NCBI GenBank assembly: GCA_048173955.1
Contig: DBEYOB010000185.1
Location: 1 to 59,197, forward strand
DNA length: 59,197 nucleotides
Direction: 5' to 3'
DNA from: CAZUFB01 sp048173955
GTDB taxonomy: Bacteria > Actinomycetota > Coriobacteriia > Coriobacteriales > UMGS124
Part shown: piece by piece, positions 1 to 9,527 of the stretch
Numbering within the stretch: position 1 is the first letter of the stretch
Layout: each line of letters opens with the position of its first letter
The notes under the pieces: generated by a model
What the model saw: only the letters and a program-made list of their open reading frames with translations
Databases searched by the model: none
What the model was told of the DNA's origin: nothing
Translations under genes and position numbers: made by a program

Positions 1-1
1 C

Positions 2-1660
2 GACACGACCGACGAGGCCGTGGCGTGGGACGAGGTCGACCCGGCGTCCTACTCGATGCGCGAGGGCGGCTCCTTCGAAGTCTCCGGAACGGTCGACGGA
101 TGGGGTGAGACGGTCTCCGTCCAGGTGACCGTCGAGGCCGCAAGCATAGCCTCGGTCGAGCAGCCTGCGGGCGTGGCCACGCCCTCCGGCACCGCACCTT
201 CCCTTCCCGCCACCGTCGAGGCGACCTGGTCGAACGGCGACACGACCGACGAGACGGTGACCTGGGACGAGGTCGACCTGGCGAGCTATGCCGCGCGCGA
301 GGGCGGCTCCTTCGAGGTTTCCGGAACCGTCGGCGGCTGGGACGGGCCGATAACCGTCGGGGTGACCGTCGAGCCCGCGACCGTCGAGGCGCTCGCCGCA
401 ACCGAGGCGTCCACCCCCGCCGGCATCGCCCCCGAGCTGCCCGCGACCGTCGAGGCGACCTGGTCGAACGGCGACGTCACCGAAGAGGCGGTGACCTGGG
501 ACGAGATTAATCCCGCCTCGTACGCTCAGCCCGGGACGTTCGCCGTCGAAGGCGCGGTCGCCGGCGCGGACCAGGCGGCGACGTGCACGGTCGCCGTCGG
601 GGACCCCGTCGTCTCGAACATCGCCACCCCCGACGCGGTCGAGACCTACGTCGGCGCCGAGCCCGCCCTTCCCGCGACCGTATCGGTGAGCTGGAGCGAC
701 GGCAGCACGACCGACGAGCCCGTCGCCTGGGACGCGGTCGACCCGGCATCCTACGCCGAAACCGGCACCTTCGACGTGTCCGGCACGGTGGGCGACACCG
801 GCAGCACGGTCCTTGCCCAGGTGTCGGTGCGCGCGATGCGCATCGTCGACGTCGCCGCGGCCGACGTCTCGACCCCCGCCGGCATCGCCCCCGAGCTGCC
901 CGCGACCGTCGAGGCGATCTGGGAGGACGGGTCCACCACCTCCGAGGCCGTGACGTGGGACGCCGTCGACGCCACCTCCTATGCCGTGCAGGGTTCCTCC
1001 TTCGAGGTCTCAGGAACGTTCGCCGACTCCTCCGACGTGGCAGACGCCGCCCCTGCGGCGTCCGTCGCCGTCGAGGCGCCTGTCGCGACCGGCGTCGCCG
1101 CCATCGACCCCGTCGAGACCCCCGCGGGCATCGCCCCCGAGCTGCCCGCCACCGCCTCGGTCGTCATGAGCGACGCGTCGACCGTCGAGGTCGACGCGGT
1201 CTGGAACGCCGTCGACCCCAAGAGCTACCGCGACGAGGGAAGCTTCGCCGTCGAGGGGACGGTCGGGGACTTCTCCGCAAGCGTCGCCGTCGACGTCTCC
1301 GCCCCGCTCGCGGTCAACGCCCAGGACGTCTCCGTCACCACCACCGTGGGCACGGCGCCCGAGCTCCCCACGACCGTCCAGGTCACCTGGTCGAACAGCA
1401 CCGTGACCTCGGAGAGCGTCAGCTGGCCGAGCTACGACGAGTCGTGGTACGAAGACCCCGGCATGTTCCGGGTGAGCGGGACGGCGGCGGGCCTCGACGT
1501 CGTCGCAAGCGTCACCGTGCGCACCGAGAACCTGGGGATCGACCAGAGCGGCGACGGCAGCGCCACGGCAGCCGTCGCGGTGGGCGCCGGCGCCGTTGGG
1601 ATCGCGGCCGTCGCCGGAGCCATCTCCGCCCTCGTCGCCCGCTTCCGCAAGAAGCCGTAG
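2..1660 (+). CDS. Big_4 repeat surface protein, 5'-truncated by window edge
   Basis: The reading frame is open from base 2, so the true start lies upstream and only the C-terminal ~550 residues are visible. They form about seven tandem bacterial Ig-like group 4 (Big_4) modules of roughly 75 residues, the first partial. Each has the pattern LPATVEATWSNG, then a TW/AWDEVDPASY strand, then F-x-V-x-GTV and a closing V-x-V strand. The protein ends with a hydrophobic helix rich in Ala, Val and Gly followed by RFRKKP, the usual membrane stop of a Gram-positive surface protein. No LPXTG-like motif is seen before the helix, so anchoring may be by the helix alone. Such modules usually act as stalks or adhesin arms outside the cell. 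The ligand is unknown. Repeats 2, 3 and 5 are nearly identical in their first strands, a sign of recent internal duplication. Confidence 0.85.
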   Translation, partial: DTTDEAVAWDEVDPASYSMREGGSFEVSGTVDGWGETVSVQVTVEAASIASVEQPAGVATPSGTAPSLPATVEATWSNGDTTDETVTWDEVDLASYAAREGGSFEVSGTVGGWDGPITVGVTVEPATVEALAATEASTPAGIAPELPATVEATWSNGDVTEEAVTWDEINPASYAQPGTFAVEGAVAGADQAATCTVAVGDPVVSNIATPDAVETYVGAEPALPATVSVSWSDGSTTDEPVAWDAVDPASYAETGTFDVSGTVGDTGSTVLAQVSVRAMRIVDVAAADVSTPAGIAPELPATVEAIWEDGSTTSEAVTWDAVDATSYAVQGSSFEVSGTFADSSDVADAAPAASVAVEAPVATGVAAIDPVETPAGIAPELPATASVVMSDASTVEVDAVWNAVDPKSYRDEGSFAVEGTVGDFSASVAVDVSAPLAVNAQDVSVTTTVGTAPELPTTVQVTWSNSTVTSESVSWPSYDESWYEDPGMFRVSGTAAGLDVVASVTVRTENLGIDQSGDGSATAAVAVGAGAVGIAAVAGAISALVARFRKKP

Positions 1661-1687
1661 CGGCCCCGGAAAAGAGCCCCGCGTCTC

Positions 1688-1729
1688 GGCGAAAGCCCCG
1701 TCTGCCCTGCGGCCGGCGGGGCTTTCGCC
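1688..1729 (+). terminator. Terminator-like hairpin after the surface protein
   Basis: A perfect 13-bp stem (ggcgaaagccccg with its complement) surrounds a 16-base loop 28 bases after the stop codon. There is no long T run, so Rho-independent function is likely but not certain. Confidence 0.6.
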
Positions 1730-1873
1730 CTTCCGTCGGCGCACCCGCCCCTCGGCACGGCGGTGCGACGGCGCCACACGCCCTGCACCCGCGCCGGCAC
1801 CCGTCCTGCTAGAATGGGCGTTTGTGCCGGCAACGGCACCGCCCCGACAAAGCCCGGCATGAAAGGCCTTCGC

Positions 1874-4537
1874 ATGGCAGCTCCCTCCCCCGACCGCCCC
1901 ACCGCGGCAGCGGCGGCCGCAGACCCGGACGCGCCCGCAACCCCCGCATCCGACGCCGCCTCGTTCGGCTCGCTCGGCCGCATCGTCCCGATTCCCTGGA
2001 GCGCATGGAACGGCGTGCCGCTCGGCGAGGCCCCCGAGGGCTACGCCGTCCCGACCGGCGACGAGGTCTTCGAGCTGTTCTACGGCTGGGTGGCCGACCG
2101 CGGCATCGAACCCTGGCCCCACCAGGAGGAGGCCCTCATGGACCTCATGGTGGGCGACCACGTGATCCTGGGGACCCCTACCGGCTCGGGCAAGTCGCTC
2201 GTCGCCCTGGGCATGCACTTCATGGCGATGTGCACCGGCAAGCGCTCGTACTACACCGCCCCCATCAAGGCGCTCGTGAGCGAGAAGTTCTTCGACCTCG
2301 TCGAGGTCTTCGGCCGCGACAACGTGGGCATGATCACCGGCGACACGCACATCAACACCCAGGCGCCCATCATCTGCTGCACGGCGGAGATCCTCGCCAA
2401 CCAGGCGCTGCGCGAGGGCGAGTGGGCCGACGTGGGCTGCGTGGCGATGGACGAGTTCCATTACTACAGCGACGCCGACCGCGGCTGGGCGTGGCAGGTC
2501 CCGCTGCTCACCCTGCCCCACACGCAGTTCCTCCTCATGAGCGCGACGCTCGGCGACACGTCGCAGATCGCCGCGTCGCTCGAGGAGCGCACGGGCGTCG
2601 CGGTCGACACCGTCGCCGACGCGCCGCGTCCCGTGCCCCTCTCCTACCAGTACGTCGACACGCCGCTCGAGGCGACCGTGGAGCTCGCGCTGCGCAACGG
2701 CGAGGCGCCCTTGTACATCGTCCACTTCTCGCAGGACGCCGCCCTGACCTGTGCCCAAGACCTTGCCAGCTACGGCGTGGCGACCAAGGAGCAGCGCGAG
2801 GCTGTCAAGGACGCCGTCAAGGGGACGCGCTTCACCACGGCGTTCGGCAAAATCCTGCAGCGTCTGCTCGGCCAGGGTGTCGGCGTGCACCACGCCGGGA
2901 TGCTTCCGCGCTACCGCCTGCTCGTCGAAAAGCTCGCCCAACAGGGCCTCCTGCCGGTCATCTGCGGGACCGACACGCTCGGCGTCGGCATCAACGTGCC
3001 GATCCACACCGTGGTGCTCACGGCGCTCACCAAGTTCGACGGGCACAAGATGCGCCGCCTGCGCGCCCGCGAGTTCCACCAGATCGCCGGGCGCGCCGGG
3101 CGCGCGGGCTTCGACACGGAGGGCCTGGTCGTGGCCGAGGCCCCCGAGCACGAGATCGAAAACGCCCGCATGCTCGTAAAGGCCGGAGGCGACCCGAAGA
3201 AAATCAAGAAAATCAAGAAGAAGCAGCCGCCCGAGGGGTTCGTCGGCTGGAACAAGGACACGTTCGACAAACTCGTCGCCGCCGTGCCCGAAACGCTTAA
3301 GCCGCGCCTCAAAATCACCCACTCCATGGTGCTCGCCGAAGTCATGCAGGGCGGGGACGCCGCCGTGCGCGTCGCCAGGCTCATCGAGGACTCGGCGCAG
3401 ACCCCTGAGGAAAAGGCGAAGCTCGCAACCCGCTCCGACGAGATTTTCGCAACCCTGATCGACGCCGGCGTCGTCGAGCGGCGCACCCGCGAGGACGGAG
3501 GTTGCGACTACCTCACCACGGTCGACCTGCCCGACGACTTCGCGCTCGACCAGCCGCTCTCGCCGTTTTTGCTCGCCGCGCTCGAGCTGCTCGACCCCGC
3601 AAGCGAGACCTACGCCCTCGACGTGGTCTCGATGGCGGAGGCGACGCTCGAGGACCCGCGCCAAGTGCTGCGCGTGCAGGAGAAGCGCGCCCGCGAGCAG
3701 GCCATCGCCGAGATGAAGGCCGACGGTGTCGAGTACGAGGAGCGCATGGAGCGCATCGCCGACGTCACCTACCCCAAACCGCTTGCCGACCTGCTCGACG
3801 AGGCGTTCGCGCAGTATTGCGAAAAGGTGCCATGGGCGCGCGACTTCGAGCTCAGCCCCAAGTCGGTGCTGCGCGACATGCTCGAGACGGCCTCCGACTT
3901 CAAAGGCTACGTGTCGGGCTACGGCATGGCGCGCTTCGAGGGGACGCTGCTGCGCTACCTCTCGGACGCCTACCGCGTGCTCGCCCGCACCGTGCCGGCG
4001 GACAAGCGCGACGAGCGGCTCGAGGACATCGTGTCGTGGCTCGGGCTCGTGGTGCGCTCGGTCGACTCGAGCCTGGTGGACGAGTGGGAGGCGGCCGGGA
4101 CCGCGCTCGACGCCGCCCCTCCCCAGGCGGCGGACGAGGTGGTGCGCGACCGGCGCGGCCTCACCATCCTGGTGCGCAACGCCCTCATCCGCCGCGTGAC
4201 GCTCGCCCAGCGCGACGACGCCAAGGCCCTCGGCGAGCTCGACGCCGACTGGGGCTTCGGCGAGGGCCGCTGGCGCCGCGCGCTCGACGCGTTCTACGAC
4301 GCCCACGAGGACGTGCTGCTCGACGCGCACGCCCGCTCGACGGCGTTCTTCTCGGTCGACGACTCCGACGAGAAGACGGCCCACGTCTGGCACGTTCACC
4401 AGGTGTTCAGCGACACCGACGAGGACCACGACTTCGGTATCATGGCCGACGTCGACCTCGACGCAACGCAGGAGGCCGGCGAGGCCGCGTTCAAGAACTA
4501 CCGCGCGGGGTTCGTCGAGGAACTGCTGGGGAGGTAG
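1874..4537 (+). CDS. DEAD/DEAH-box RNA helicase, Ski2-like, DUF3516 type
   Basis: This is an 887-residue superfamily 2 helicase. ATP-binding motif I (GTPTGSGKS) lies at residues 100-108, the DEFH box at 193-196, SAT at 223-225, and the arginine-finger motif QIAGRAGRAG follows in the second RecA-like domain. The long C-terminal half, with a WHVHQVFSD stretch near the end, fits the actinobacterial helicases that carry a DUF3516 domain, thought to act on RNA in the cytoplasm. The ATG at 1874 is chosen because GAAAGG stands about 8 bases upstream. An in-frame ATG at 1859 lacks a good ribosome site. TAGAAT at 1810-1815 may be a -10 box. The gene stands alone and faces acetate kinase across a repeat-bearing gap. 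Confidence 0.9.
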   Translation: MAAPSPDRPTAAAAAADPDAPATPASDAASFGSLGRIVPIPWSAWNGVPLGEAPEGYAVPTGDEVFELFYGWVADRGIEPWPHQEEALMDLMVGDHVILGTPTGSGKSLVALGMHFMAMCTGKRSYYTAPIKALVSEKFFDLVEVFGRDNVGMITGDTHINTQAPIICCTAEILANQALREGEWADVGCVAMDEFHYYSDADRGWAWQVPLLTLPHTQFLLMSATLGDTSQIAASLEERTGVAVDTVADAPRPVPLSYQYVDTPLEATVELALRNGEAPLYIVHFSQDAALTCAQDLASYGVATKEQREAVKDAVKGTRFTTAFGKILQRLLGQGVGVHHAGMLPRYRLLVEKLAQQGLLPVICGTDTLGVGINVPIHTVVLTALTKFDGHKMRRLRAREFHQIAGRAGRAGFDTEGLVVAEAPEHEIENARMLVKAGGDPKKIKKIKKKQPPEGFVGWNKDTFDKLVAAVPETLKPRLKITHSMVLAEVMQGGDAAVRVARLIEDSAQTPEEKAKLATRSDEIFATLIDAGVVERRTREDGGCDYLTTVDLPDDFALDQPLSPFLLAALELLDPASETYALDVVSMAEATLEDPRQVLRVQEKRAREQAIAEMKADGVEYEERMERIADVTYPKPLADLLDEAFAQYCEKVPWARDFELSPKSVLRDMLETASDFKGYVSGYGMARFEGTLLRYLSDAYRVLARTVPADKRDERLEDIVSWLGLVVRSVDSSLVDEWEAAGTALDAAPPQAADEVVRDRRGLTILVRNALIRRVTLAQRDDAKALGELDADWGFGEGRWRRALDAFYDAHEDVLLDAHARSTAFFSVDDSDEKTAHVWHVHQVFSDTDEDHDFGIMADVDLDATQEAGEAAFKNYRAGFVEELLGR

Positions 4538-4603
4538 GGATGGACAGGGGGACGACAGGAGAGGCCCGCACGCCGGGCCGCAGCCCTGAGCGCACACGGC
4601 CCT

Positions 4604-4826
4604 GCGTGGACACGAAATCGCGTGTTGGGTGAAAAACTGGGCGTTACGGATGGCCTGTCGGTGCTTCGATAGGAATCCCTGGGTGCCAATGGAAAATCAA
4701 TCTTCCGTATTGGCATATACGATTGTCAATTGCACCAGAAGCGGACTGCCGCAGGCCCCTTCCGACTCCTCGTCGTCAACCGTAACGGCGATTTCTTCAC
4801 CCAACGGCAGTTTTGCCGTGCATCCG
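4604..4826. repeat. Inverted-repeat element A (about 223 bp)
   Basis: The 323-base gap between the convergent helicase and acetate kinase genes has no credible gene. Its two ends are imperfect inverted repeats of about 35 bases, with the shared core GTTGGGTGAA on the plus strand at 4623-4633 and on the minus strand near 4796-4805. The same core and almost the same length recur in element B at 10596-10821, so A and B look like two members of one family. Confidence 0.6.
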
Positions 4827-4860
4827 GAGACATCGTTCGAACCATGAGGGGCCTGCGCCC

Positions 4861-6066
4861 CTACTCCCCCAACACCGCCGCCGAGGTCTCACGCGCGATG
4901 CGCAGCTCCTCGTCGGTCGTCACGACGCAGATTTTGATGGGCGAGTCGTCGATCGACACGATGCGATCGGTGCCCACGGCACCCACGACCTGGTTGCGCT
5001 CGGGGTCGAGGATCATGCCCATGTGGGCCAGGCGGTCGAAGACGCGCTTGCGCAGCTCGGCGCTGTTCTCGCCGATGCCCGCCGTCATCACCACCGCGTC
5101 GGTGCGCGTCATGACGGCGTAGTAGGCTCCGATGGCCTTCTGCACCGCATAGACGTACATGTCGACGGCAAGCGCGCACGCCTCGTCCCCTTCGCCGGCC
5201 GTCTGCAGGATCTCGCGCATGTCGCTCGACTTGCCCGAGACGCCAAGCAGGCCCGACTCGCGGTTCAGGATGTCGTCCATCTCGTCGAAGGTGATGTGCT
5301 CGCGGCGCATGATGTAGGTCACGATGGCCGGGTCGATAGAGCCCGAGCGCGTGCCCATCATGATGCCCTCGAGCTGGGTGAACCCCATCGTCGTGTCGAC
5401 CGACACGCCGTGGTCGACCGCCGCGATGCTGCCGCCGTTGCCCAGGTGGCACGTGATGATGCCGAGGTCGTTGAGCGGCCTGCCGAGCAGGTTGGCCGCC
5501 TGCTGCGCGGCGTAGCGGTGGCTCGTGCCGTGCGCGCCGTAGCGGCGGATGCCGTACTCCTTGTAGTAGCGCATCGGCAGCGGGTACATGAACGCCTTGG
5601 GCGGCATCGTCTGGTGGAAAGCCGTGTCGAACACCGCCGCCTGGGGCACCCCGGGCAGCCGGTCGCGGCACAGACGGATGCACGCCGCCGCACTGGGGTT
5701 GTGCAGGGGCGCAAGCGCCGAGCACTCGTCAATCTTGGCGAGCACGTCGTCGTCGACGAGCACGGTCTTGGAGAAGTACTCCCCGCCCGAGACGATGCGG
5801 TTGCCCACGGCCTCGATCTCGGAGAGGCCCGCCAGCGGCGAGGCCGGGTCGGACGCAAGCGCGTCGAGCACGCATCCCAGCACCTCGTCGACCCCCTTGC
5901 CCGCCACGTCGAGCTCGCGCTTGGCCTCGCCGAACGTCACCTTGAGGCGTGCGGCGTCGGTTCCGAGCCGCTCGCCAAGTGCCTTCATGAGGCAGCGCTT
6001 GCCGTCGGTCTCGACGAGCTGGCTTTTGAGCGAGCTGCTGCCCGCGTTGACGACGAGGACTTTCAT
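4861..6066 (-). CDS. ackA: Acetate kinase
   Basis: This 401-residue protein opens with MKVLVVNAGSSSLK, the phosphate-binding signature of acetate kinase, and carries FDTAFH, HLGNGGS and GTRSGSIDP, all expected in the ASKHA-fold active site. It interconverts acetyl phosphate and acetate with ADP/ATP, giving substrate-level ATP in fermentation. The start at 6066 is favoured by GGGAGGTT just upstream and by the match to the family N-terminus. An upstream in-frame Met would add only a non-conserved leader. The usual partner phosphotransacetylase gene is not next to it. Gene and protein length are normal. Confidence 0.97.
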   Translation of the reverse strand: MKVLVVNAGSSSLKSQLVETDGKRCLMKALGERLGTDAARLKVTFGEAKRELDVAGKGVDEVLGCVLDALASDPASPLAGLSEIEAVGNRIVSGGEYFSKTVLVDDDVLAKIDECSALAPLHNPSAAACIRLCRDRLPGVPQAAVFDTAFHQTMPPKAFMYPLPMRYYKEYGIRRYGAHGTSHRYAAQQAANLLGRPLNDLGIITCHLGNGGSIAAVDHGVSVDTTMGFTQLEGIMMGTRSGSIDPAIVTYIMRREHITFDEMDDILNRESGLLGVSGKSSDMREILQTAGEGDEACALAVDMYVYAVQKAIGAYYAVMTRTDAVVMTAGIGENSAELRKRVFDRLAHMGMILDPERNQVVGAVGTDRIVSIDDSPIKICVVTTDEELRIARETSAAVLGE

Positions 6067-6193
6067 GGGGAACCTCCCGGGGAACAACGGCCGTTTGCCT
6101 GCTGGCGGATGCCAAAAGCCAACGATACCAGGTCGGCGGCACGACCGCCAACCTCAACGGCAAGCGGCAACGGGGCGCGGCGGGACGGTTTGC

Positions 6194-6438
6194 GGCAGAA
6201 GCGCCGCCGGGCGCGAATCTGCGGAGCAGGTCGCGGCAAGAACGCGCCCGAGTGTACTTCCCCAAAAGCCATCCCGGAGGGCGTCGATGCGCTACCGGAG
6301 AACCCGACCTGGGGTTTTGCCATCGGCCTATCTCACCTCCAACCCGCTTCGCCTCCCTGTCGGCCCCAAAGCAAGTACACTCGGCGCATTTCCTGCCACA
6401 ACCTCTCCGTCAAACGCGCACTCGGGCGGGTTTTTGCT
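6194..6438. repeat. Inverted-repeat element F (about 245 bp)
   Basis: In the 776-base gap upstream of ackA the stretches 6194-6270 and 6362-6438 are imperfect inverted copies of each other. The best-kept part is CGAGTGTACTT (6249-6259) against its complement at 6373-6383. About 90 bases lie between the arms. No gene is supported in the rest of the gap (6439-6842). Confidence 0.6.
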
Positions 6439-6842
6439 ATATGGACCAGCTCGGCCCACATGCCCATCTCCGCACGGGCCGGACAGCGCGGGTCCCAGGC
6501 ACGGCCATCGGGAGGCGGACTACTCCCACGGCTCCTCGACCACGGCAATCTTGTCGGCATTGCGGCCGAAGACGAGCGCCTGCGAGACGCCGCCCAGGTA
6601 GAACAGCCCCGCCTGCTCGGCGAATACCCTGGTCGGCGCTGAACAACCCCTGGTACGGAAAGCTCTCGAACAACAGGATTGCCCGCAGGGACCAACGGCA
6701 CCGCGCACGAACGAAAATCCGTGCCATGGGCTCGGCCGCAAGCGTGCACGGACGTCGATTCGTGCCAGCCCACCGGCGCAAGGCGCGCACAACCGTCGGT
6801 TTTGGCCGCGGCACGCATGCACCGCGATTCCAGCCGCCCGTC

Positions 6843-7916
6843 TCAGCCCTCGTCCGGCTGCCTGTGCAGCTCGACAAGCACGACCTCGGGCCGGTTGTTC
6901 ACGCGGAACGGGAAGAGGCTGTTGCCCAGACCGCGGCTCACGACCATAGAAGTCGCATGCCCGGAGGGTCCGGAAGGCTCCCCCGTGTAGAGCCCGGCGT
7001 CGTAGCGCGGGAAGAACCCCTGATTGGGCGCGAGCACCCCGCCCACGAACGGCAGGCGGAACTGCCCGCCGTGGGCATGCCCCGCCAAGACCAGGTCGAC
7101 GCCCGCCTCGGCGTAGACGTCGAACAGCTCGGGTCGGTGCGACAGCAGCAGGGTGAACGGGGCACCGTCCCCCGTCGTCTCGCCACCGTCCCGCCCTGCC
7201 CCGACGGCGTTCCCCGACCGGACGCCGACCGCAAGTCCCGCAAGCCGTCGGCGCATGATATCCGCCGCGTCCCAGGTCGCGACGCCCCGAAAACCGTCCT
7301 CCGCGCCGGTCTGCGCGCTCGGGTCGTCGACCCCGAGCACGGCGATGCGCGCGCCATCCCGCTCCGCCGTACGGACCCCGCCATGCAGCACCGTGGCGCC
7401 TACCGCGGCAAGGCGCCGCTCGTGCGCCGCATATCCGGTCGGGTCACGCCGCGCGACGCGCGCCTCGTGGTTGCCCGCCACGCACATGACCGGCGCGACG
7501 GCCGCAGCCCCCTCGACGAACCGCGCCGCAACGTCGAAGTCGGTGCGCCGGGAGTCGACGAGGTCGCCGGTCACCGCGACGAGGTCGGGCCCCAGGCTGC
7601 GCAGCATGTCCAGCAGGTCGCGGTTGTCCGGGCCGAACTTCGCGTTGTGCAGGTCCGACACGTGAGCGACGCGGTACCCGTCGAACGCCCGGGGCAGCCG
7701 TGCGGACGCAACCGCGACGCGCGTCGCCTCAAGCGCGCCGTTGCCCCAGGCAACCCAGCCGGACAGGGCGGCCAGCGCCACGGCCGCGCCGCCGAGCACG
7801 AACGCCCGCCGCGTCAGAAGGCCGCGCTTCCACGCCGGACGTGCACCGTCGCCCCGACGGCCCCGCGCCGCCCCTTCCGTCGCCCCGCCCCTCGGCGGGC
7901 TACCATCAGCAGGCAT
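6843..7916 (-). CDS. Membrane-anchored metallophosphoesterase, YkuE/YaeI type
   Basis: The 357-residue product has an N-terminal basic stretch ending in TRRAF followed by a hydrophobic segment, so it is anchored in or exported across the membrane, possibly by Tat. The calcineurin-like metal ligands follow in order: SDLHN, GDLVDS, GNHE, SHRPELFD and GHAHGGQF. This is the set seen in YkuE/YaeI phosphodiesterases. The substrate cannot be read from sequence; relatives act on lipid-linked or nucleotide phosphoesters. A loop rich in Gly and Asp between GVDDPSAQ and FTLLLSH is an insertion. The gene follows the DUF6429-like/pRiA4b gene by 15 bases on the same strand and is probably cotranscribed. 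Confidence 0.9.
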   Translation of the reverse strand: MPADGSPPRGGATEGAARGRRGDGARPAWKRGLLTRRAFVLGGAAVALAALSGWVAWGNGALEATRVAVASARLPRAFDGYRVAHVSDLHNAKFGPDNRDLLDMLRSLGPDLVAVTGDLVDSRRTDFDVAARFVEGAAAVAPVMCVAGNHEARVARRDPTGYAAHERRLAAVGATVLHGGVRTAERDGARIAVLGVDDPSAQTGAEDGFRGVATWDAADIMRRRLAGLAVGVRSGNAVGAGRDGGETTGDGAPFTLLLSHRPELFDVYAEAGVDLVLAGHAHGGQFRLPFVGGVLAPNQGFFPRYDAGLYTGEPSGPSGHATSMVVSRGLGNSLFPFRVNNRPEVVLVELHRQPDEG

Positions 7917-7931
7917 CGCAGGGCCCCTCCG

Positions 7932-8873
7932 TCACCACGACAGCCCGGCGTCCTCGCCGGAATGGCGCTCGTCCCACTCGTCGAACAGCTCGCCGGTGCG
8001 CCATGCGTGGATGCGTCGGTTTGCCGCCTCCAGGCTGAACGGCTCGTAGAACTGCGACTCGCCCCAAGCAACCATGTGGCCGTCGCCGTAGTCGTAGCTG
8101 TAGCGCGCGATACGCGTGCGCGGGAACACGTCGTCGAGGCGGATATCGTGCGCGTCGACCTGCGTCTTCGGGATGCTCCCGCCGAACATCATGCCGAACA
8201 TCGCGTCGACCCCGCCCTGGTCCGGGTCGGATATGCGCAGCTTCTCGCCACGGCTCGTGAGCTCAAGGTCGTAGAGGTGGTAGTTCCACCACAGGAACGC
8301 CGCCTGAATGGCCTCGTGCAGCTCGGCGAAGGTGAAGCGCGCCGGGACCACCAGCTCGCGCCAGCAGTCGTGCAGGCCGTCGAGGTCGAGCTCGACCCGC
8401 AGGCGAAACGCCCGCTCGTTGGACACCGGCATGCCCGCGAGGAGCTCCCGGGCGATCTCTTCGCGCGCCGTGGCGACGGCTTCGGCGCAGATGCCCGCGA
8501 TGAACGCGCCCAGCCCGGCGCCCTCGTCGGTCAGGTAGAGCGACTTGGCTTTGTTCGAGCAGTCGATGAGCCCGTCCTCGTACAGGGAGTCGACCGCGTC
8601 CCAGTCGAAGCCCTTCCAGCAGCGGCGGACCGGACCTCCCGGGCCCTTCTCCTCCCAGGAGGTCAGGAACATGAGAGCGAGGCTCAGGTCGCGCACGAGG
8701 CTCCGGCGCATCTCCTCCCCGTCAGCCTCGGACGCCGCGTCGGCGGCACCGGCGCTTTCCTCGGGTTTCCCTCCGGCCAGCGCATGCAGCAGGTCGGCAA
8801 CCGCCATGGTTCCGCCCGCGTCGGCGCTCCCGCCGTCCTCGCCCACCCACGTCACGGCATCCTCCCATCGCAT
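7932..8873 (-). CDS. Two-domain protein: DUF6429-like region plus pRiA4b ORF-3 domain
   Basis: The predicted 313-residue protein starts MRWEDAVTW. Residues ~50-130 (SLALMFLTSW, then DAVDSLYEDGLI and LYLTDEGAG) resemble the DUF6429 family. The C-terminal part has the plasmid pRiA4b ORF-3 pattern: RLRVELDLDG, LVVPARFTFAELHEAIQAAF, LDDVFPR and YSYDYGDGH. Neither domain has a known reaction. The ORF-3 fold is found alone or fused to helical domains in many bacteria. A second start at 8807 (MAVADLLHAL) is possible because neither start has a strong ribosome site. The gene is followed closely by the metallophosphoesterase gene. Confidence 0.75.
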   Translation of the reverse strand: MRWEDAVTWVGEDGGSADAGGTMAVADLLHALAGGKPEESAGAADAASEADGEEMRRSLVRDLSLALMFLTSWEEKGPGGPVRRCWKGFDWDAVDSLYEDGLIDCSNKAKSLYLTDEGAGLGAFIAGICAEAVATAREEIARELLAGMPVSNERAFRLRVELDLDGLHDCWRELVVPARFTFAELHEAIQAAFLWWNYHLYDLELTSRGEKLRISDPDQGGVDAMFGMMFGGSIPKTQVDAHDIRLDDVFPRTRIARYSYDYGDGHMVAWGESQFYEPFSLEAANRRIHAWRTGELFDEWDERHSGEDAGLSW

Positions 8874-9064
8874 CGGCGCCCCCGCCCGCCCCGCGGGCGG
8901 GAATCGAAAGTATCCGCGGCAGGCCATTGCAGCCGACGGTCCTGCCGCCAGTCTAGAGCACGGCCGGCCTCGCCACAATGGCATGCGCGGGCCCAACCGG
9001 GCGCGGTGCCGGTCGGGCCTCACCGTTGCGCCCTCCCCTCCAAAAGCGAGAACGCCCCGCCCCG

Positions 9065-9472
9065 CTACCGACCCGGCGCGCCTGCCGCATCCAGAATCTC
9101 GCGCTGCAGCCGTTTCGTCAGCTTGGCGAACACGAGCCCGTACGAACGGTCGCACAGCTCGAACACCAAACCCTGCGGCAGGTCGGCATCGAGGTCGACG
9201 GAAATCCAGGTGCGTTTGTCGGAATAGAACCCCGGGAAGACCGCGTCGGGGTACTCGGCCCGCAACTCGAGCGACCGGTCGGGGTCGCATTTGAGCGACA
9301 GCAGGTGCCGCCCGGCATAGGGCGGCTTGTGCTCCGGGCCCACCGTGTACTCCGCGGCGAACTGCTTGCCGCCCACCCAGTAGCACATCCAGCCCAATGC
9401 GGGCTGGAACTTCTTTCCCGCGCCGGGATGGGCAAGCAAACGCGCATCAACCGTGGCAACGTCGACGCTCAT
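9065..9472 (-). CDS. MmcQ/YjbR family protein
   Basis: The 135-residue protein begins MSVDVATVDARLL. It carries the compact MmcQ/YjbR fold pattern: a conserved W-x-V strand near residue 30, LSLKCDPDRSLELR, an FPGFYSDKRTW turn, and a C-terminal helix LTKRLQREIL. The family has a CyaY-like fold and was named as a DNA-binding protein, but its real role is unsettled. GAAAGGGCG upstream of the start supports translation from 9472. The gene sits 55 bases downstream of the GyrI-like gene on the same strand, a frequent pairing of two small single-domain proteins. Confidence 0.85.
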   Translation of the reverse strand: MSVDVATVDARLLAHPGAGKKFQPALGWMCYWVGGKQFAAEYTVGPEHKPPYAGRHLLSLKCDPDRSLELRAEYPDAVFPGFYSDKRTWISVDLDADLPQGLVFELCDRSYGLVFAKLTKRLQREILDAAGAPGR

Positions 9473-9527
9473 GTAAACGCCCTTTCTGCCATTCCGGCAT
9501 TCCGCCATGCAAACGCGCAAAGCTGTG

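Noticed and set aside
1010..4597. Very long minus-strand open frame (1195 codons) opposite the helicase gene
   Set aside because: It is the antisense shadow of a high-GC gene: composition is Arg/Val/Gly/His-rich with no domain, and the plus strand encodes a clear helicase.
4629..4847. 72-codon plus-strand frame between helicase and ackA
   Set aside because: It spans element A, is Ser/Pro-rich and has no ribosome site.
6252..9227. 991-codon plus-strand open frame
   Set aside because: It lies antisense to the metallophosphoesterase and pRiA4b-type genes and has no recognisable motif.
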